Positions 1-6,629 of a stretch of 16,044 nt of DNA are shown piece by piece. A program made the translations under genes and the position numbers. The DNA is from Methyloceanibacter sp. GTDB lineage: Bacteria; Pseudomonadota; Alphaproteobacteria; Rhizobiales; Methyloligellaceae. Position 1 is the first letter of the stretch. Every line of letters starts with the position of its first letter. Under the pieces are notes generated by a model that ran no database searches, was not told the DNA's origin, and was given only the letters and a program-made list of their open reading frames with translations. The stretch is from positions 1 through 16,044 of the forward strand of contig JAENXG010000028.1 of NCBI GenBank assembly GCA_016649675.1. Reading direction: 5' to 3'.

Positions 1-477
1 CTTGGGCCGATGGCGCGCGGTTCCTTCGCCGACACGGTGCGCGGTCAGATCGAGGAGGCACGGCGCAAGGGGGCCACGGCTCTCATTAATATGAAGGTGG
101 AAGGCGACCGGGCGGGCTCACCCTATCTCGCGCCCGAGGTGCTGACCAATGTCAACCACCAGATGGAGGTGATGCGGGAGGAGAGTTTCGGACCCGTCGT
201 CGGCATCATGAAGGTGCGCGACGACGACGAGGCGGTGACGCTGATGAACGACAGCCCCTACGGACTGACGGCCTCGATCTGGACGCGCGACATGGACCGT
301 GCTGCGGAAATTGGCGCGCGAATTGAGACTGGCACGGTCTATATGAACCGCTGCGATTATCTCGACCCGCATCTGGTCTGGACCGGCGTGAAGGACACCG
401 GCCGCGGCGCGGCGCTCTCGAAATACGGTTTCGACGCGCTGACCCAGCCGAAGAGTTTTCACCTCCGCGACGTCTGA
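1..477 (+). CDS. Aldehyde dehydrogenase family protein, C-terminal part (5' end outside window)
   Basis: The reading frame is open from base 1, so this is the last 158 residues of a protein normally near 480. The visible part begins with LGPMA, which follows the catalytic cysteine region in NAD(P)-dependent aldehyde dehydrogenases. It then shows the EESFGPVV motif (residues 60-67), where the glutamate and phenylalanine contact the nicotinamide ribose in the family. The final part has YGLTASIWT and the region preceding the C-terminal oligomerisation strand. The catalytic Cys and general-base Glu lie upstream of the window. The protein should oxidise an aldehyde to a carboxylic acid in the cytoplasm. 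The substrate cannot be told; succinate semialdehyde-type enzymes have similar ends. An iron alcohol dehydrogenase follows after 20 bp on the same strand, suggesting an operon for alcohol-to-acid oxidation. The internal ATG at base 10 should not be read as the start. Confidence 0.93.
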   Translation, partial: LGPMARGSFADTVRGQIEEARRKGATALINMKVEGDRAGSPYLAPEVLTNVNHQMEVMREESFGPVVGIMKVRDDDEAVTLMNDSPYGLTASIWTRDMDRAAEIGARIETGTVYMNRCDYLDPHLVWTGVKDTGRGAALSKYGFDALTQPKSFHLRDV

Positions 478-497
478 TCAACCCTTCGGAACAGAAC

Positions 498-1670
498 ATG
501 AGCGTACCCACCGCCAATTGGAGCTACCCCACGGCCATTCGCTTCGGCGCCGGCCGCATCAAGGAACTCGCTGACGCCTGCCGCGCTGCCGGAATTGCGC
601 GTCCGCTGCTCGTCACCGATGCGGGTCTTGCCAAGCTGCCGATAACCGAGAAGGCGCTTAAACTGATCAAAGCCGCAGGCCTTCCCGTCGCGCTTTTCTC
701 CGAGATTCAGTCGAACCCGGTCGACTCGAACGTTGAAGCAGGCATCGCCGCCTTTCGCGCCGGAGGTCACGACGGGGTGGTCGCCTTCGGCGGCGGCTCG
801 GGTCTCGATACCGGCAAGGTGATCGCCTTCATGGCCGGGCAGAGCCGGCCGCTGTGGGATTTCGAGGACATCGGCGACTGGTGGGCGCGCGCCGACGCCG
901 ACAAGATTGCACCGGTCGTGGCCGTCCCGACCACGGCGGGAACGGGATCGGAAGTCGGCCGCGCCGGTGTCATTACTCAAGCGGCGACCCATACCAAGAA
1001 GGTGATCTTTCATCCCAAAATGATGCCCCGGGTGGTGATTTGCGATCCCGAGCTCACGGTCGGGATGCCGCCCTTCATCACCACCGGCACGGGAATGGAC
1101 GCGCTCGCCCATTGCCTCGAAGCCTATTGCGCTCCGAGCTACCATCCGATGGCCGAGGGCATCGCGGTGGAGGGCATGCGGCTCGTGTTCGCGAACCTGC
1201 CGAAGGCGGTGGCGAACGGGAACGATCTCGAGGCTCGCGCGCATATGATGAGCGCGGCGGCGATGGGCGCTACCGCCTTCCAGAAGGGCCTCGGCGCCAT
1301 TCACGCGCTCTCCCATCCGGTCGGCGCGCTCTACAACACCCATCACGGCACGACCAACGGCGTGTTCATGCCCTATGTGCTCGTCTTCAACCGACCCGCG
1401 ATCGAACCGAAGATCGTGCGCCTCGCCGGATTTCTCGGCATCGGCGGCGGCTTCGACGGTTTTTTGCAGGCTGTACTCGCTCTTCGCCAGCAAACCGGGG
1501 TGCCGCATGATCTCGGCGGGCTTGGGGTGGATGGCAGCCGGGTGGAAACGATCGTCGAAATGGCGGTGGTCGATCCGACCGCAGGCGGCAATCCAATTCC
1601 TCTGACCAAGGAAGGGAGCCGGAAGCTCTTCGACGCCGCTCTGTCAGGTGACGTCGCAGCCGCTGCTTGA
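498..1670 (+). CDS. Iron-containing alcohol dehydrogenase
   Basis: This 390-residue protein has the usual length and full motif set of group III (Fe-dependent) alcohol dehydrogenases. The N-terminal dinucleotide-binding domain carries GGGSGLDTGK (98-107) and PTTAGTGSEV (144-153). The C-terminal helical domain carries the metal site. By family alignment the ligands should be D201, H205, H269 and H283, the last in HHGTTN with the expected 14-residue spacing from H269. The reaction is NAD(P)-dependent interconversion of an alcohol and an aldehyde or ketone. The upstream aldehyde dehydrogenase, 20 bp away on the same strand, would take the aldehyde on to an acid. The exact substrate is not shown by sequence; hydroxybutyrate-type and 1,3-propanediol-type enzymes belong to this family. 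The ATG at 498 gives the expected N-terminus, although its ribosome binding site is weak. Confidence 0.95.
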   Translation: MSVPTANWSYPTAIRFGAGRIKELADACRAAGIARPLLVTDAGLAKLPITEKALKLIKAAGLPVALFSEIQSNPVDSNVEAGIAAFRAGGHDGVVAFGGGSGLDTGKVIAFMAGQSRPLWDFEDIGDWWARADADKIAPVVAVPTTAGTGSEVGRAGVITQAATHTKKVIFHPKMMPRVVICDPELTVGMPPFITTGTGMDALAHCLEAYCAPSYHPMAEGIAVEGMRLVFANLPKAVANGNDLEARAHMMSAAAMGATAFQKGLGAIHALSHPVGALYNTHHGTTNGVFMPYVLVFNRPAIEPKIVRLAGFLGIGGGFDGFLQAVLALRQQTGVPHDLGGLGVDGSRVETIVEMAVVDPTAGGNPIPLTKEGSRKLFDAALSGDVAAAA

Positions 1671-1688
1671 ACGGCGATTGTCGACGTG

Positions 1689-1730
1689 CGTCGTGCTACG
1701 GCTGCCGCTCAAGTTCCCGTTCGCACGACG
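1689..1730. terminator. Inverted repeat downstream of the alcohol dehydrogenase
   Basis: CGTCGTGC at 1689-1696 is the exact reverse complement of GCACGACG at 1723-1730, giving an 8-bp stem with a 26-nt loop, 18 bp after the dehydrogenase stop codon. No T-run follows, so it is at best a weak or Rho-assisted 3' end. The right arm also lies inside the possible small minus-strand ORF. Confidence 0.25.
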
Positions 1731-1912
1731 GCCCCGAGGTCGGTGTCGTAGAGCCTCGAATGCTCCGGTTTCGTAGCCTTAGCGGTGCGCTCGAGCTCTT
1801 CATAGAGCAAGGCGACCTCGGCAATCTCTGCTGTGCTTGGGATTTGCGCCTCACATTTTTCCCATGCAACTTTTGGTTTGCAAACTTGCGGGGGCGCAGA
1901 TTTGCGCGTCAC
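1709..1912 (-). CDS. Possible small hypothetical protein downstream of the Crp-type regulator
   Basis: This is a 67-residue frame on the minus strand, starting 25 bp after the end of the Crp/Fnr gene on the same strand. No larger gene lies opposite. The second half (residues about 27-60) uses GC-rich third positions and predicts an amphipathic helix, AEIAEVALLYEELERTAK. The first ten codons lie in a direct repeat and look less gene-like. I recognise no family. It may be a real short gene, the tail of a decayed gene, or chance. Confidence 0.3.
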   Translation of the reverse strand: MTRKSAPPQVCKPKVAWEKCEAQIPSTAEIAEVALLYEELERTAKATKPEHSRLYDTDLGAVVRTGT

Positions 1913-1932
1913 TTGCGGGGGCGCAGATTTGC
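1884..1932. repeat. Two-copy direct repeat, 22 bp at 27-bp period
   Basis: A 22-base unit starting ACTTGCGGGGGCG occurs at 1884-1905 and again, without mismatch, at 1911-1932. The 5-bp spacer is followed by further similarity (GCGCGTCA versus GCCCGCGTCA). The repeat ends 5 bp before the stop codon of the minus-strand regulator. A perfect palindrome, GTTTGCAAAC, overlaps its left edge (1876-1885). Confidence 0.85.
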
Positions 1933-1937
1933 CCGCG

Positions 1938-2588
1938 TCAGTCGTACAGGATCACGTTCAATAGGGACCTGTTGACCGTCATGTGGCCATTATAATCGAT
2001 CAGGCCGAGGCGCCGGAACTTGTTCATGAAGAAGCTGATGCGCGACCGGGTCGTGCCGACCATCTCAGCCAGGGTCTCCTGGCTCATCTTGGGAATGACG
2101 GTCTCCGGCTCGTCTTCCTTGCCGAAATTCGCAAGGATCAGGAGAAGCCGCGCCAGACGCTTCTCGCTGGAATTGAACAGCTGATCGACCAGATCCCCCT
2201 CCATGCGGAGGTTGCGCGCCAGGAGATAGGCGATGAACATCTCTGCGAATGCTGGTTCCTCATGGATCGTGCGGAGCACGACGGCCTTCTCCAACCGGGC
2301 GATCGTGCATTCCTCCATGGCGACCGCGGATGTCATGCGCTGGGTTTGCCCGGTCATGCATCCCTCGCCGAAGAAATCGCCGCTTCCGAGCAAGGCAAGC
2401 ACGGCCTCCTTCCCTTGCTGGGACAGGACCGTCACCTTGACCTTCCCCGTCTCAAGGTAAAAGACGGCATCTGCCCGATCCCCCTGGGTGAAGATCACCT
2501 GGTGATTTTGGTACTTTGCTATGGTTTGGCCTTCGGCGGCCTCGGCCAGGAAAGCCTTAGGATCAAAGTCTGGTGTTAGCTGCTGCAT
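1938..2588 (-). CDS. Crp/Fnr family transcriptional regulator
   Basis: The protein has 216 residues, typical of the family. The N-terminal cyclic-nucleotide-binding beta-barrel spans about 22-110 (FTQGDRADAVFYLETGKVKVTV, then DFFGEGCMTGQTQRMTSA in the phosphate-binding-cassette position). A long dimerisation helix follows at about 112-140. The C-terminal winged helix spans 143-212, with recognition-helix sequence QETLAEMVGTTRSRISFF. The N-terminal cysteine cluster of oxygen-sensing Fnr is absent; only C77 and C94 occur, so an Fe-S sensor is unlikely. The effector could be cAMP, another ligand or none. It acts in the cytoplasm as a DNA-binding regulator; its targets are not shown here. The ATG at 2588 is preceded by GGGAGGAACACCGCG, a good ribosome binding site. 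It is transcribed away from the serine hydrolase, across a 535-bp gap. Confidence 0.93.
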   Translation of the reverse strand: MQQLTPDFDPKAFLAEAAEGQTIAKYQNHQVIFTQGDRADAVFYLETGKVKVTVLSQQGKEAVLALLGSGDFFGEGCMTGQTQRMTSAVAMEECTIARLEKAVVLRTIHEEPAFAEMFIAYLLARNLRMEGDLVDQLFNSSEKRLARLLLILANFGKEDEPETVIPKMSQETLAEMVGTTRSRISFFMNKFRRLGLIDYNGHMTVNRSLLNVILYD

Positions 2589-3123
2589 CGCGGTGTTCCT
2601 CCCTGGGACGGCGCCTGCCAGAGCGGGGCGGCTAGCACTGAAGATTCTTCTCGTGAGACCTACTTTTCCAAATTGCGGCCATATAGCTCGACAGCATGGC
2701 TATGCCTGACATCGCGAAGCGGCCGGCGGAGACAAAAAACGCGATTACCCTAGGCGGCCGCAACGGACGGCGGCATTAGCTGGCCTGCACTTCACCAGCC
2801 GCACAGTTCTGCTTCGCGGGGGGGGGTTGCCCAGCGACAACCCCACAACTTTAGCCTAATACGAGGCTGTACGCGAGCGTACATTGCGTCGCCTTTTGAA
2901 TACGGCGGCTGGGACGAAGCCGTACCTTACCGTCCCCGATCGGAATTCCCCCGTGGCGGCGCTTCAACGAGCGCACCGGCGTGGCCTCACCAGCGCAGCT
3001 TGGCGCGGCAATGATGGCGTTTGCCTGGACCTGGTCGTTCACATAAGGGAAGTGGTCATGCGGAGGCTCCGCGAGCCCACCCGCCAGTCAGAACTCTGTC
3101 GTCAGGGAGATCGAGGTGACACC
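2589..3123. other. Intergenic region of about 535 bp between divergent genes
   Basis: No convincing gene is present. Open frames on both strands have unlikely composition for this genome. The region must hold the promoters of the minus-strand Crp-type gene and probably the plus-strand serine hydrolase. It also contains a run of nine G residues (2818-2826) leading into a short hairpin. I saw no clear Crp or Fnr half-site pair and no tRNA-like fold. Confidence 0.6.
2823..2844. repeat. Hairpin following a G9 tract
   Basis: GGGGTTG (2823-2829) is complementary to CAACCCC (2838-2844), with an 8-nt loop. The left arm is part of a nine-G homopolymer at 2818-2826. It is not followed by a T-run, so it is not a standard terminator. 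It lies about 280 bp upstream of the serine hydrolase start. Confidence 0.5.
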
Positions 3124-4542
3124 ATGCGCGCAAGGCGCAAAACCTGGCTGTGGCTGGCGGCGGCAATCGTCATCGCCGGTGCCGCGGTCGCTGCGCCCCG
3201 CCTCTACCGCACTGCACTGGTCGGCTCCGGATTTGCGGCCGAGATGCTGTGCTCGGGAGTGTTCGTTTCGCACCGGAACGAGCAGGACATCCTTGCCGAG
3301 GACCTGAAGGGTCCGGGCTACGAGTTGCTTCTCTTCTTCGGCGCGACCGTCGATCGCGAGGGCAAACGTGTGACTGCGTCCGTCTATGGCGTGGCCGCGC
3401 AGACGGCCATCTTCCGCGAGGGGCTTGGCTGCACGCTCATCGACGGCAAGACCGAACAGGAGCTCAGGACCGAAGCCGCGGACCTGTTTCCGCCGCCGCC
3501 AGTACCCGAAAGCGAAGCGCTTTGGCCGGAAGGCGAGCGCGTCGACCTTGACGCGGCTGCGGAAGGCGTCGATCGGTCCGCGCTTAACGCGGCGCTTGAC
3601 GCAGCCTTCGCCGAGCCCGACCCCGCTCATCCCCGCCGCACGCGGGCGCTCGTGGTGGTGCATCGAGGACGCATCGTCGCCGAGCGCTACGCGCCGGGCT
3701 TCGACGCTGGCATGCCATTGATCGGCTGGTCGGCGACCAAGGCCGCGCTCAACGCGCTGGTGGGGCTTAGGGTCAAAGACGGCAAGCTTGCCGTCACCGA
3801 TAAGGCGTTGCTGCCGGAATGGCGGGAGGACAGCGACCCCCGCCGCGATATCTCGCTCGACGATCTTCTCCGCATGTCGAGCGGTCTTGCCTTCGATGAG
3901 ACCTATGACGATCCGCTCGCCGATGTGACGCAAATGCTGTTCGTGGAGGGGGACATGGCACGCTTCGCCGCGGCGAAGAGCATGATGGCTCCTCCGGGCA
4001 CTGAATGGCGGTATTCGAGCGGCACGTCGGTGATCGTTGCGCGCATCCTGCGCGAGACCTTCGCCACCGAGCGGGACTACCTCCGCTATCCGCGCGAGCG
4101 TCTGTTCGATCCGCTCGGCATGAGAAGCTCGGTTTTTGCGCCGGACGCCGCCGGTACCTTCGTGGGGTCGTCGTTCCTCTATGCCTCTGCGCGCGACTTC
4201 GCGCGACTTGGTCTCTTGTTCCTTCAGGACGGCGTGTGGCAGGGACAACGCCTCTTGCCGGAAGATTGGATCGTCTACAGTCGCGGGCCGGCGCGAACTT
4301 TGGCGGACGGAAGCTACGGCGCGCAGATCTGGCTGAGATTGCCGCGCTCGCCGGGGCTGGGCGTTCCGCCGATGCCTGAGGACGCCTACTACTTTCTCGG
4401 CCACGACGAGCAGATCGTCGCCATCGTGCCCTCGCGCGACCTCCTCATCGTTCGCCTCGGCCTGACGCGACGAGGGGGTGACTGGGACCATGCGCGCGAC
4501 CTCGCACCCATCGTGCAGGCCTTTCCCGCGTGGGATCGCTGA
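3124..4542 (+). CDS. Serine hydrolase, class C beta-lactamase-related (SxxK) family
   Basis: The chosen ATG gives 472 residues. It follows GATCGAGGTGACACC, a fair Shine-Dalgarno, and opens with a basic stretch and a hydrophobic segment (residues 7-24) suited to a signal peptide or membrane anchor. Upstream in-frame starts, for example at 3058, add only poorly gene-like sequence. The catalytic domain spans about 145-465. It has the nucleophile motif S203-A-T-K206, a Y297-S-S motif and G426-HDEQ in the third-motif position. This is the arrangement of class C-like hydrolases such as 6-aminohexanoate-dimer hydrolase and EstB-type esterases, rather than true beta-lactamases with KTG. About 110 residues after the signal form an extra N-terminal region of unknown role. 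The substrate is unknown; an ester, amide or peptide in the periplasm is likely. The gene converges with the deaminase gene, 12 bp away. Confidence 0.88.
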   Translation: MRARRKTWLWLAAAIVIAGAAVAAPRLYRTALVGSGFAAEMLCSGVFVSHRNEQDILAEDLKGPGYELLLFFGATVDREGKRVTASVYGVAAQTAIFREGLGCTLIDGKTEQELRTEAADLFPPPPVPESEALWPEGERVDLDAAAEGVDRSALNAALDAAFAEPDPAHPRRTRALVVVHRGRIVAERYAPGFDAGMPLIGWSATKAALNALVGLRVKDGKLAVTDKALLPEWREDSDPRRDISLDDLLRMSSGLAFDETYDDPLADVTQMLFVEGDMARFAAAKSMMAPPGTEWRYSSGTSVIVARILRETFATERDYLRYPRERLFDPLGMRSSVFAPDAAGTFVGSSFLYASARDFARLGLLFLQDGVWQGQRLLPEDWIVYSRGPARTLADGSYGAQIWLRLPRSPGLGVPPMPEDAYYFLGHDEQIVAIVPSRDLLIVRLGLTRRGGDWDHARDLAPIVQAFPAWDR

Positions 4543-4554
4543 GGCGCGGCCACG

Positions 4555-5106
4555 CTACTTGAAGAGCGCCATCGCCTCAGGGGCCAGCACGCCGCCGGTG
4601 ATGGCAATGTCGGCAAACGGCGTCTTGGCGGCAATGTCGGCATCGGTGACCATGATCTGACCGATCTTGGTTGCGAGCTCGGCAATCGATGCCCCGTAGA
4701 CCACGCGGCCGATCCCGCACCAGACGATCGCGCCCATGCACATGGGGCACGACTCGCCCGAGGTGTAGAGCGTGGTTCCTTTCAGTTTCTCGGGGCCATG
4801 ATCGGCGAGGAATTTGCGGATCGCGACCATCTCACCGTGGGCGGTGGGGTCTTGCTGCAGCTTCCCGAGATTGCGGCCGCGGGCGAGCACCTCTCCGTCG
4901 CTGACGATCACCGCACCGAACGGGTAATCGCCAAGGGCCGCCTCCGCGATGGCGAGGCGCATGAAGCCTTCGTCCGCTGGCGTCGCCGGGGTCTCGATGC
5001 TCTTGCCGAAGCCAGGCGTTGCGATCGGAAGCGCCATGGCGCCCATGGCGCCGGCCATCAGACGGCGTCGGCTCACACTGTGGCAGCGTCGCGTCAGGTC
5101 TTCCAT
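4555..5106 (-). CDS. Nucleoside/cytidine deaminase-like protein with Tat signal peptide
   Basis: The protein has 183 residues from the ATG at 5106, which follows GGAGGACCGTGAT, a strong ribosome binding site. A TTG five codons upstream is in frame but lies across that site. Residues 12-35 carry a twin-arginine signal (SRRRLMAG, then a mildly hydrophobic Ala/Met stretch), so export of the folded protein to the periplasm is expected. The deaminase domain spans 45-165, with zinc motif H90-G-E92 and the SCPMC motif (C120 and C123). These correspond to the HAE and PCxxC of the cytidine/guanine/tRNA-adenosine deaminase fold, with Gly for Ala and Ser for the first Pro. Zinc ligands and the proton-shuttling Glu are intact, so it should be active. 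The substrate is not determined; guanine deaminase and other purine or pyrimidine deaminases are the closest types. An exported member is unusual because most family members are cytoplasmic. Confidence 0.9.
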   Translation of the reverse strand: MEDLTRRCHSVSRRRLMAGAMGAMALPIATPGFGKSIETPATPADEGFMRLAIAEAALGDYPFGAVIVSDGEVLARGRNLGKLQQDPTAHGEMVAIRKFLADHGPEKLKGTTLYTSGESCPMCMGAIVWCGIGRVVYGASIAELATKIGQIMVTDADIAAKTPFADIAITGGVLAPEAMALFK

Positions 5107-5241
5107 ATCACGGTCCTCCAACGAATTTGGGCCGGCTGATGCCGCGTCGCTAGGTCGCCGGAACGTGATGATGCGTCAGCGCCGCGCGCTGCTACAGTCG
5201 CCGCTCTCCCTTACCTCTCAATGAACACGGGTGTCCCACAG
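5107..5241. promoter_or_regulatory. Divergent promoter region, deaminase / DUF1993
   Basis: This 135-bp gap separates two diverging genes and must carry both promoters if each is transcribed independently. On the minus side GGAGG (5116-5120) is the deaminase ribosome binding site. I could not assign -35/-10 boxes with confidence. Confidence 0.4.
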
Positions 5242-5745
5242 ATGTCGCTGTCAATGTACCAGGCTGCCGTTCCCCCCTTCCTGCACATGCTGAAAAGCCT
5301 CTCCGCCATCCTCGACAAGGCGGAAGCCTTTGCCACCGAGCACAAGATCGAGCCTGAGGTCTTGCTGAGCTGGCGACTTGCTCCGGACATGTTCCCCTTG
5401 GTGCGCCAGGTTCAGATCGTGGCAGATTTCGCCAAAGGCACCACGGCACGGCTCGCCGGCGCCGAGGTCCCGAAATATGCCGACGACGAGAAGACCTTTG
5501 CCGAGCTCAGGGCCCGCATCGCCAAGACTGTGAAATTCGTGCAAGGCTTAGGCGCCAAGGACATCGACGGCTCTGAGGATCGCGACATTACGCTGACTGT
5601 CGGGGGCCAGGACATGCACTTCAAAGGCCAGCCTTATCTCGTGAGTTTCTCGCTCCCCAACTTCTATTTCCATGCCACGATCGCTTACGCGATCCTGCGG
5701 CATTGCGGGGTCGAGATCGGCAAGCGCGACTTTCTCGGGATGTGA
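5242..5745 (+). CDS. DUF1993 family protein
   Basis: The protein has 167 residues from the ATG at 5242. It opens MSLSMYQAAVPPFLHML, which matches the usual N-terminus of DUF1993 proteins; an ATG seven codons upstream (5221) is less likely. It is predicted all-helical and resembles the DinB-like four-helix fold. The C-terminal helix is preceded by PNFYFHATIAYAILRHCG, with conserved-looking H144 and H154. There is no signal peptide or membrane segment, so it is cytoplasmic. The biochemical role of this family is not established to my knowledge. It converges with the rhomboid gene, with 21 bp between stops, and diverges from the deaminase. Its ribosome binding site is weak. Confidence 0.85.
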   Translation: MSLSMYQAAVPPFLHMLKSLSAILDKAEAFATEHKIEPEVLLSWRLAPDMFPLVRQVQIVADFAKGTTARLAGAEVPKYADDEKTFAELRARIAKTVKFVQGLGAKDIDGSEDRDITLTVGGQDMHFKGQPYLVSFSLPNFYFHATIAYAILRHCGVEIGKRDFLGM

Positions 5746-5766
5746 CGGCGCCCGGTGCCGCTCGCC

Positions 5767-6420
5767 TCAGGTCGCGGTGCCGGTTCCGCTCGAGCCACGA
5801 AACAGGAAGGTCATCAGCAGCCCGGAAATGAAGCCGCCGACATGGGCCATATAGGCGACCCCGCCTGCGCTTTCGTCGGTGGAGGCGATGGTGCCGACCC
5901 CGCTCACGAGCTGGAGCGCGATCCACAGGCCGAGAACGACGAAGGCCGGCATGGCGACCATCTGCCGCCCGACAAGGACATTCACGCGCGCTTGCGGGAA
6001 CATGAGGATATAGGCGCCGAGCACGCCGGCGATTGCGCCCGAAGCCCCGACATTGGGCACGGCCGATTCAGGGGAGACGGCATATTGCGAGAACGTCGCC
6101 GCGATGCCCGCCAGCAAGTAGAAGATCAGGAATTTGACATGGCCGAAACGGTCTTCGACATTGTCGCCGAAGATCCACAGAAACAGCATGTTGCCGAAAA
6201 GATGCAGCCAGCCGCCATGCATGAACATCGCGGAGAAGATCGTCACCGCGTTGGTCTCCGGATGCTGCGAAAATCGCGCCGGAATGAAGGCCCAATCAGT
6301 GATGAAGTGGTCGCCGCCACTAAGCTCGACCAGGAAGAACAGGACGTTGAGGCCAATCAACGCAAAGGTGACGACGGGGACGGTTCTCTCCTGTGAATTG
6401 TCGTCGCCGACGGGGAACAT
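5767..6420 (-). CDS. Rhomboid family intramembrane serine protease
   Basis: Starting at the ATG at 6420 the protein has 217 residues and opens MFPVGDDNSQERTVPVVTF, the usual start for alphaproteobacterial rhomboids. A TTG 17 codons upstream (6471) is in frame but adds an unlikely basic tail. About six membrane helices are visible, the first at residues 14-33. The family signature HGGWLHLFGNM (68-78) precedes helix 2. The catalytic dyad is S127 in GASGAIAG and H193 in AYMAHVGG. These enzymes cleave transmembrane substrates within the inner membrane; the substrate here is unknown. The C-terminus is a short Gly/Ser/Thr tail. The gene diverges from the L,D-transpeptidase gene across 209 bp. Confidence 0.93.
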   Translation of the reverse strand: MFPVGDDNSQERTVPVVTFALIGLNVLFFLVELSGGDHFITDWAFIPARFSQHPETNAVTIFSAMFMHGGWLHLFGNMLFLWIFGDNVEDRFGHVKFLIFYLLAGIAATFSQYAVSPESAVPNVGASGAIAGVLGAYILMFPQARVNVLVGRQMVAMPAFVVLGLWIALQLVSGVGTIASTDESAGGVAYMAHVGGFISGLLMTFLFRGSSGTGTAT

Positions 6421-6629
6421 GAGGGGCCTTCGCCTCGTTCGGGAACTGATTGCACGCGGGATCATAGCCAAGGCCGGTCGGAAGTCTATCGGCCCGAGGC
6501 CTCATCCCACGCGTTCGGGGGGAGGATTCTCGGCAACGGTCGGCGGCGAATGGCCTCAGGGCAAACAATTGAGGGTGGCCGAGGCGGCCCTGGCGGACTA
6601 CCTTTAGGGGGCTACGAGGGGTGTGTGAG
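6421..6629. promoter_or_regulatory. Divergent promoter region, rhomboid / L,D-transpeptidase
   Basis: This 209-bp gap lies between diverging genes and should contain both promoters. GAGGGG at 6615-6620 is a plausible ribosome binding site for the transpeptidase ATG at 6630. No clear promoter boxes or operators could be assigned by eye. Confidence 0.4.

Noticed and set aside
459..1508. Long minus-strand open frame of 349 codons
   Set aside because: It is the antisense of the iron alcohol dehydrogenase, which has complete family motifs. Its translation is Arg/His/Gly-rich with no domain, as expected of a shadow frame in GC-rich DNA.
2884..3123. Upstream extension of the serine hydrolase frame
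   Set aside because: The frame stays open, but the translation is not gene-like. The ATG at 3124 has a ribosome binding site and is directly followed by a signal-like hydrophobic segment.
3088..4491. Minus-strand open frame of 467 codons
   Set aside because: It lies opposite the SxxK hydrolase and has the Arg/His/Ala-rich composition of an antisense frame. No motifs were seen.
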